In this document: positions 60,688 to 64,000 of the stretch, one piece after another
Layout: every line of letters begins with the position of its first letter
Position numbering within the stretch: position 1 is the stretch's first letter
Assembly: GCF_029278565.1 (NCBI RefSeq)
Contig: NZ_CP119559.1
Coordinates: forward strand, 1,178,001-1,242,000
Reading direction: 5' to 3'
Source of the DNA: Haloarcula halophila
Lineage (GTDB): Archaea; Halobacteriota; Halobacteria; Halobacteriales; Haloarculaceae
DNA length: 64,000 nucleotides
Notes under the pieces: model-generated
The model's input: only the letters and a program-made list of their open reading frames with translations
Databases searched by the model: none
Told to the model about the DNA's origin: nothing
Program-made: the position numbers and the translations under genes

Positions 60688-61073
60688 CGCCACACCGAGA
60701 CACGGAGCGTCCCACGCTGGACGATGCCAGGGGAAGCACGGATACTCACTGATCGTCGGACACTGTCAGTGTTCGCCGGTGGTGCCGGCCCCGCGGCCCA
60801 CGTTCGGTCAGCCCGGACTGTGACGTTTCCGGAGTACCCGTCGGGGACAGCAGACAGTGACTGAGCGAGTCCCGAGGGATCGAAGAGCCCGACCGTCGAG
60901 TGGTTCCGTTCGATCAGGTCCGCCGTCGGCGCGGCCCGGTTTCGCTCGGCCTGAGAACCGGCGAGTGCCTCGTCGATGACGCCCGCGTACAGGGCGATAC
61001 CGGCCGTAACGGCGAACACCGCGACGAGTGCTGCCAGTGGCTCTGCAGTAGCTCTATCCGACAAGTGTGACAT
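60684..61073 (-). CDS. Exported pilin-like protein, DUF7285-like
   Basis: 129 residues from ATG 61073, or 131 from ATG 61079; both overlap the end of the upstream gene. The N terminus is DRATAEPLAALVAVFAVTAG, with a Glu near the start of the hydrophobic stem as in type IV pilins. The stem ends near residue 30; a helix follows (residues 32-55) and a small head with no cysteine. It ends in RGTLRVSVWR, and its TGA overlaps the next ATG. Probably a pseudopilin of the TadA/TadC operon. Confidence 0.7.
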   Translation of the reverse strand: MSHLSDRATAEPLAALVAVFAVTAGIALYAGVIDEALAGSQAERNRAAPTADLIERNHSTVGLFDPSGLAQSLSAVPDGYSGNVTVRADRTWAAGPAPPANTDSVRRSVSIRASPGIVQRGTLRVSVWR

Positions 61074-61521
61074 CCACATCCCCCCAAGCGACGTGCCGAG
61101 CGGTCAGCCGGTCCGGTGCGGACCACCAGCGCGTGTTCCGGGATCGGTTCCGAGCCTGGTCGATCGCCTGGTGGAACTCAGCCGGCGACGAGAACACCGT
61201 CTCCGGACCGGCTCCATCGAGGACTTGCCCGAGTCGACGATCCCCGGCCGGGATAGCCACCCGATGGAGCGTTGCGTGGCTCGTTCCCCCCTCGTTTTGC
61301 AACCCGAGTTGCCGGCCGTCGAGGGACCAGTACTGGGCACGAAGCGGTCGTCGTTCGACAGAGCCTGCCGGACTCGTCGTCACCTCGTCGACAGCCGCCG
61401 CTGTCGCCGTTGCCGCTGGTGGTGCGGTCGTCGGTGCCTGTGCGATCACAGTCAGGACGGCGACGCTCACCGCTCCGACGCCGGCCCAGAGCGTGACCGT
61501 ATCGATCGGTGCGTCGAACAT
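61054..61521 (-). CDS. Exported protein, DUF7283-like
   Basis: 155 residues. MFDAPIDTVTLWAGVGAVSV leads into one hydrophobic helix (about 9-30), then an Ala/Thr-rich linker and a soluble domain with QAIDQARNRSRNTRWWSAPDR. No cysteine. Begins 32 bases after the tadC-like stop, the only gap in this operon; its end overlaps the start of the DUF7285-like gene by about 20 bases. Family number from memory. Unknown role. Confidence 0.7.
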   Translation of the reverse strand: MFDAPIDTVTLWAGVGAVSVAVLTVIAQAPTTAPPAATATAAAVDEVTTSPAGSVERRPLRAQYWSLDGRQLGLQNEGGTSHATLHRVAIPAGDRRLGQVLDGAGPETVFSSPAEFHQAIDQARNRSRNTRWWSAPDRLTARHVAWGDVDVTLVG

Positions 61522-61553
61522 AGACCGGTCTGGCCACGGTATCGGACTTAAAC

Positions 61554-63227
61554 CTACACCAGAAGTCCCGTCCCGGTGATAGCCGCGAAGTACGCCACAG
61601 TCGCCGAGAGCAGTGCCAGCCCGACACGGTATCCCACGAGCGCGCGATCGAGTCCACGACGGAGGCCGACTGCCAGCGTCGTCAGAACAGCGGCGAGGAG
61701 CAAAATATACCAGCCCACGACGGGGCCAAGCACCGAGACAGAGACAGTCGAAACCGGACCGGTCGTGCCGATCGAACCGGCGAGGGCGACCGTCGCTCCT
61801 CCGACGAGCGGGCCAAACAGCCCAGCCGTGTTGGTGAGCGTCCCAGTGATCTGTGAGAGGTCTCGGCGAGTCTCTGCTTCGACCTCGCGGAGATCGGAGA
61901 GGTGCTCCCCCATCTCGGTCACGACCTGGCCTGCCGGTGGGCCGATCGTGGCCGCCGCCGACAACAGTGCTACCGCCTCACGGACGCGGCGGCTCGGGAG
62001 CGTCGCGAGGGGACCGTATTCACCGGTGAATGCCTCGTCGACGGTGAGCCCGAGCCGCCGTTGGCGACACGACGCTGCGTCCAGCACCGCAGCGAGTGGG
62101 GCCTGACTCTCGTCGGCGACGGTCCCTATCGCCGTCTCGACGGCTTCCCCGCGATCGATCCGTCGGCCGAGTGCCTGGAGTGCCGACGGGAGAGCGGACT
62201 CGACCGCGACGACGTGCTTTCGAACCGTAACGACCGGACGGTAGGCGACGACGAGCGCTGTCCCCATCCCGGACCCGAGCACGGCTACAGGGACACCCCA
62301 CACTGGGAGCAGTGCAGTTCCGAGGGCGAGACAGCCCCCGCCGACCGTGAGACCGGCCAGGAGGCCACGCCACGGACTGTCGGGGACCTCGGGATGACTC
62401 CGAGGGACCGTAACCGGTGGGAACGCGACAGGCCGTTTGGCGAGAAGCCAGGCACCGGCGACGACGAGTCCCAACGGGAGGACGACGACGTAGACGGCGA
62501 CCAGAGACGAGCCGGTGACCGGAATCCCTGCCATCCCAGCGGCCGGGACGAGCGCGACGAGCGCGAGCGGGAGCAAGACGCCGAACGCGTACAGCGCCGT
62601 CGTCGGGACCCGGAGGGCAGCGGCGAAGGAGGCCATCTCCTCGCGCGTGCCATCGAGTAACAGCCGTCGCGTCGTTGCGAGGATCTCGCTCCGTTCGTCG
62701 GCAGGGGCTCCGGCGGCACGCTCGACACCGGTAAGTGCACGTTCCAGCGCCGGGAACGTCTCCCCCCACTCGTCGGCGAACGTCCGAAGGCCGCTGTGAG
62801 GGGAGTCACGCGCCCGCTGGTGGTGGGTCGCAAGGCTCTCGGCGAGCAGTCCCGATCCCGTCCGGCTCGCGAACGCCGCCGCCCGTTCGGTTGTCGGCCA
62901 CAGTTCGACCGCGAGGACGAGCCTGGTAACGAGCGAGGGCGCGGTACCGAGCGCACGGATACGTCGCGCCTGTGCCGCCAGTTCGATGCCGTACCGGCCA
63001 CCGATCAGAGCGAAGCCGGCCAGCGAGATGAGGGTGATCCCACCCACACGGCTCCCGAAGAGGACGACCACCGCGATGCCACCGCCGGAGAGTACCGCCG
63101 TGATCACGTAACTCACCACCAGGATCGCTTCGGGAGTCGTCTCGATGTCCAGAAGCCGACAGGCACGACGGTATGACTCGGGGACCGACACCGAGAGCGC
63201 CCATATGGACGGAGACGCGCCGCTCAC
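61554..63227 (-). CDS. Type II/IV secretion platform protein (TadC/GspF-like)
   Basis: 557 residues, GTG start at 63227 overlapping the tadA-like stop. Two copies of the GspF/TadC repeat: helices at about 35-85 and 215-265 in the first half, and about 285-320, 480-505, 525-555 in the second. VNAVELWPTTERAAAFAS and LSDLREVEAETRRDLSQITG (about 443-462) are cytoplasmic helices of the T2SSF domain. It is the inner-membrane platform that couples the ATPase to pilin assembly in Tad and archaellum systems. Longer than bacterial TadB/TadC because both halves are fused. Confidence 0.85.
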   Translation of the reverse strand: MSGASPSIWALSVSVPESYRRACRLLDIETTPEAILVVSYVITAVLSGGGIAVVVLFGSRVGGITLISLAGFALIGGRYGIELAAQARRIRALGTAPSLVTRLVLAVELWPTTERAAAFASRTGSGLLAESLATHHQRARDSPHSGLRTFADEWGETFPALERALTGVERAAGAPADERSEILATTRRLLLDGTREEMASFAAALRVPTTALYAFGVLLPLALVALVPAAGMAGIPVTGSSLVAVYVVVLPLGLVVAGAWLLAKRPVAFPPVTVPRSHPEVPDSPWRGLLAGLTVGGGCLALGTALLPVWGVPVAVLGSGMGTALVVAYRPVVTVRKHVVAVESALPSALQALGRRIDRGEAVETAIGTVADESQAPLAAVLDAASCRQRRLGLTVDEAFTGEYGPLATLPSRRVREAVALLSAAATIGPPAGQVVTEMGEHLSDLREVEAETRRDLSQITGTLTNTAGLFGPLVGGATVALAGSIGTTGPVSTVSVSVLGPVVGWYILLLAAVLTTLAVGLRRGLDRALVGYRVGLALLSATVAYFAAITGTGLLV

Positions 63228-64000
63228 AGCTGTTGCTCCCGGCTGAGGTTCGCAGTGTCTGTATGGCTGCCGCCACCATCCCGAATCGTTTCCGAGCGAG
63301 TCGCGACTACGGACCGTATCTCGCTGTAGGATTCGGGCGGTCGTGCAAGTGTGTCGAGCAACCGGCTGTTTCCCCGATCGAGAACGCCGGTCGGCTCCGT
63401 CGTGTCACCGTCCCGGGCGAACAGTGGTTCGAACACGACACCGTGCTCCCGGTCCCGGACCTCGTCGACACGCTGGACGAACCGATCGCCGGTCGCGTCT
63501 GACTGTCCCAGCGTCACGACCAGATCAGTGACAGCGAAGGACTGCTCGGGAACGCCGAGATCGGTCACCAGGCGCTCTCTGACGGCCTGTGGCCCACCAC
63601 CGTGGATCGTGCCCAGAACAGCGTCGTCTCCGTCACCGACACGCATCGCCTCATAGAGCACCGCAGCCTCTTCACCCCGGACCTCGCCGACGACCAGCGA
63701 GCCGTCGCCGAGTCGGAGCGCCGTTCTGAGTGCTTCGGCCGGGTCGACAGCCGGACCGTCTGACGTCGTCGTCCGCAGTGCCTGGACGTCCCTGCCGTCG
63801 TCCTGGAGCTGTTCGACCGGGAGCTCCGGCGTGTCTTCGATGAGGACTGTCCGGACCGAACGGGGAAGTTCCCACAGCAACGCCCCCAGCGTGGTCGTCT
63901 TGCCAGCACCACGCGGGCCCGCGACCAGACACGCGCCGCCACGCTCGACGACGACCGACAGCAGCCCCGCAACGGAAGCTGGCATGGTTCCGTTGGCGAC
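63224..64000 (-). CDS. TadA/VirB11-like secretion ATPase, C-terminal part (cut by window end)
   Basis: 259 residues are visible; the frame stays open to base 64000 and beyond. VANGTMPASVAGLLSVVVER just ahead of Walker A shows the family's normal upstream sequence, so the ATG at 63985 is internal. Walker A is AGPRGAGKTTTLGAL, the Asp box is VLIEDTPELPVEQLQDDGRD, Walker B is LVVGEVRGEEAAVLYEAMRVG, and the His box is GTIHGGGPQAVRERL. It is a hexameric ATPase driving pilus or type II-like export. It is expected to pair with the TadC-like protein it overlaps. Confidence 0.9.
   Translation of the reverse strand, partial: VANGTMPASVAGLLSVVVERGGACLVAGPRGAGKTTTLGALLWELPRSVRTVLIEDTPELPVEQLQDDGRDVQALRTTTSDGPAVDPAEALRTALRLGDGSLVVGEVRGEEAAVLYEAMRVGDGDDAVLGTIHGGGPQAVRERLVTDLGVPEQSFAVTDLVVTLGQSDATGDRFVQRVDEVRDREHGVVFEPLFARDGDTTEPTGVLDRGNSRLLDTLARPPESYSEIRSVVATRSETIRDGGGSHTDTANLSREQQL

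Noticed and set aside
1-64000. CRISPR arrays, insertion sequences and attachment sites
   Set aside because: I looked for regular repeats, transposase-like proteins, terminal inverted repeats and tRNA-flanking duplications (notably around tRNA-Ser) and saw none.

Overview
The window is a GC-rich, gene-dense chromosomal segment from a haloarchaeon (class Halobacteria). The evidence is the acidic proteome, a rpl43e-rpoP-pcc1 cluster, archaeal proteasome psmA/psmB, prefoldin beta, a two-subunit-type GMP synthase glutaminase, TruD, Pth2, dCTP deaminase, a DUF2070 protein, an AglD-type dolichol-phosphate glycosyltransferase, a ThiR-type regulator and many leaderless promoters with a TATA-like box 26-29 nt before the start codon. 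I cannot fix the genus; the content would suit the Haloarcula/Halomicrobium group, but that is a guess. I see no transposase, integrase, CRISPR array or rRNA gene. One tRNA gene is present, tRNA-Ser(CGA).

Layout. At 1-2.9 kb a plus-strand operon of five small secreted, pilin-like proteins runs with overlapping stops and starts. It faces a convergent gene for a 1267-residue pilin-headed surface protein with CARDB-like repeats (3.2-7.0 kb). From 7.2 to 12.2 kb lie single metabolic and signalling genes: an O-methyltransferase, a lone CheC, an acyl-CoA dehydrogenase, a metallo-beta-lactamase-fold hydrolase and a DICT-domain protein. From 12.2 to 16.4 kb is a DUF4129 / DUF58 / DUF7519-like operon facing a MoxR ATPase, with an N-terminal extension fused to the DUF58 protein. 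tRNA-Ser, DUF2070, guaAA, two histidine kinases and DUF7097 follow (16.4-22.5 kb). A LeuA/CimA synthase at 23-24.6 kb has a possible upstream leader ORF.

From 24.8 to 29 kb, on the minus strand, information-processing genes (rpl43e, rpoP, pcc1, pfdB, DUF3194) are split by a DUF7344 gene and an aldo/keto reductase. From 29 to 41 kb come a DUF2103 protein, a channel-like NAD-binding protein, truD, a transporter, the proteasome operon, pth2, a dcd-thiR-methyltransferase operon, and a GT87 glycosyltransferase. From 41 to 56.7 kb come an AglD-like protein, a radical SAM/HhH protein, an ABC exporter, DUF429, a zinc-ribbon/Hsp20 pair, a Nudix/FAD pair, a second MFS transporter, the HVO_0758-type zinc finger, a second aldo/keto reductase, a membrane-anchored DHH phosphoesterase and an SDR protein.

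The right end (56.7-64 kb, minus strand) is a single overlapping operon that encodes a TadA-like ATPase (cut by the window edge), a TadC-like membrane platform and four exported proteins of no known function (DUF7283-7286-like). This operon and the pilin-like operon at the left end are the best candidates for undescribed surface or secretion machinery. They differ sharply: the left-end proteins each show exactly two cysteines (four in the giant protein), while the four right-end proteins have none and are unusually basic for a halophile. DUF numbers and some family names are assigned from memory of family sequences, not from a search.
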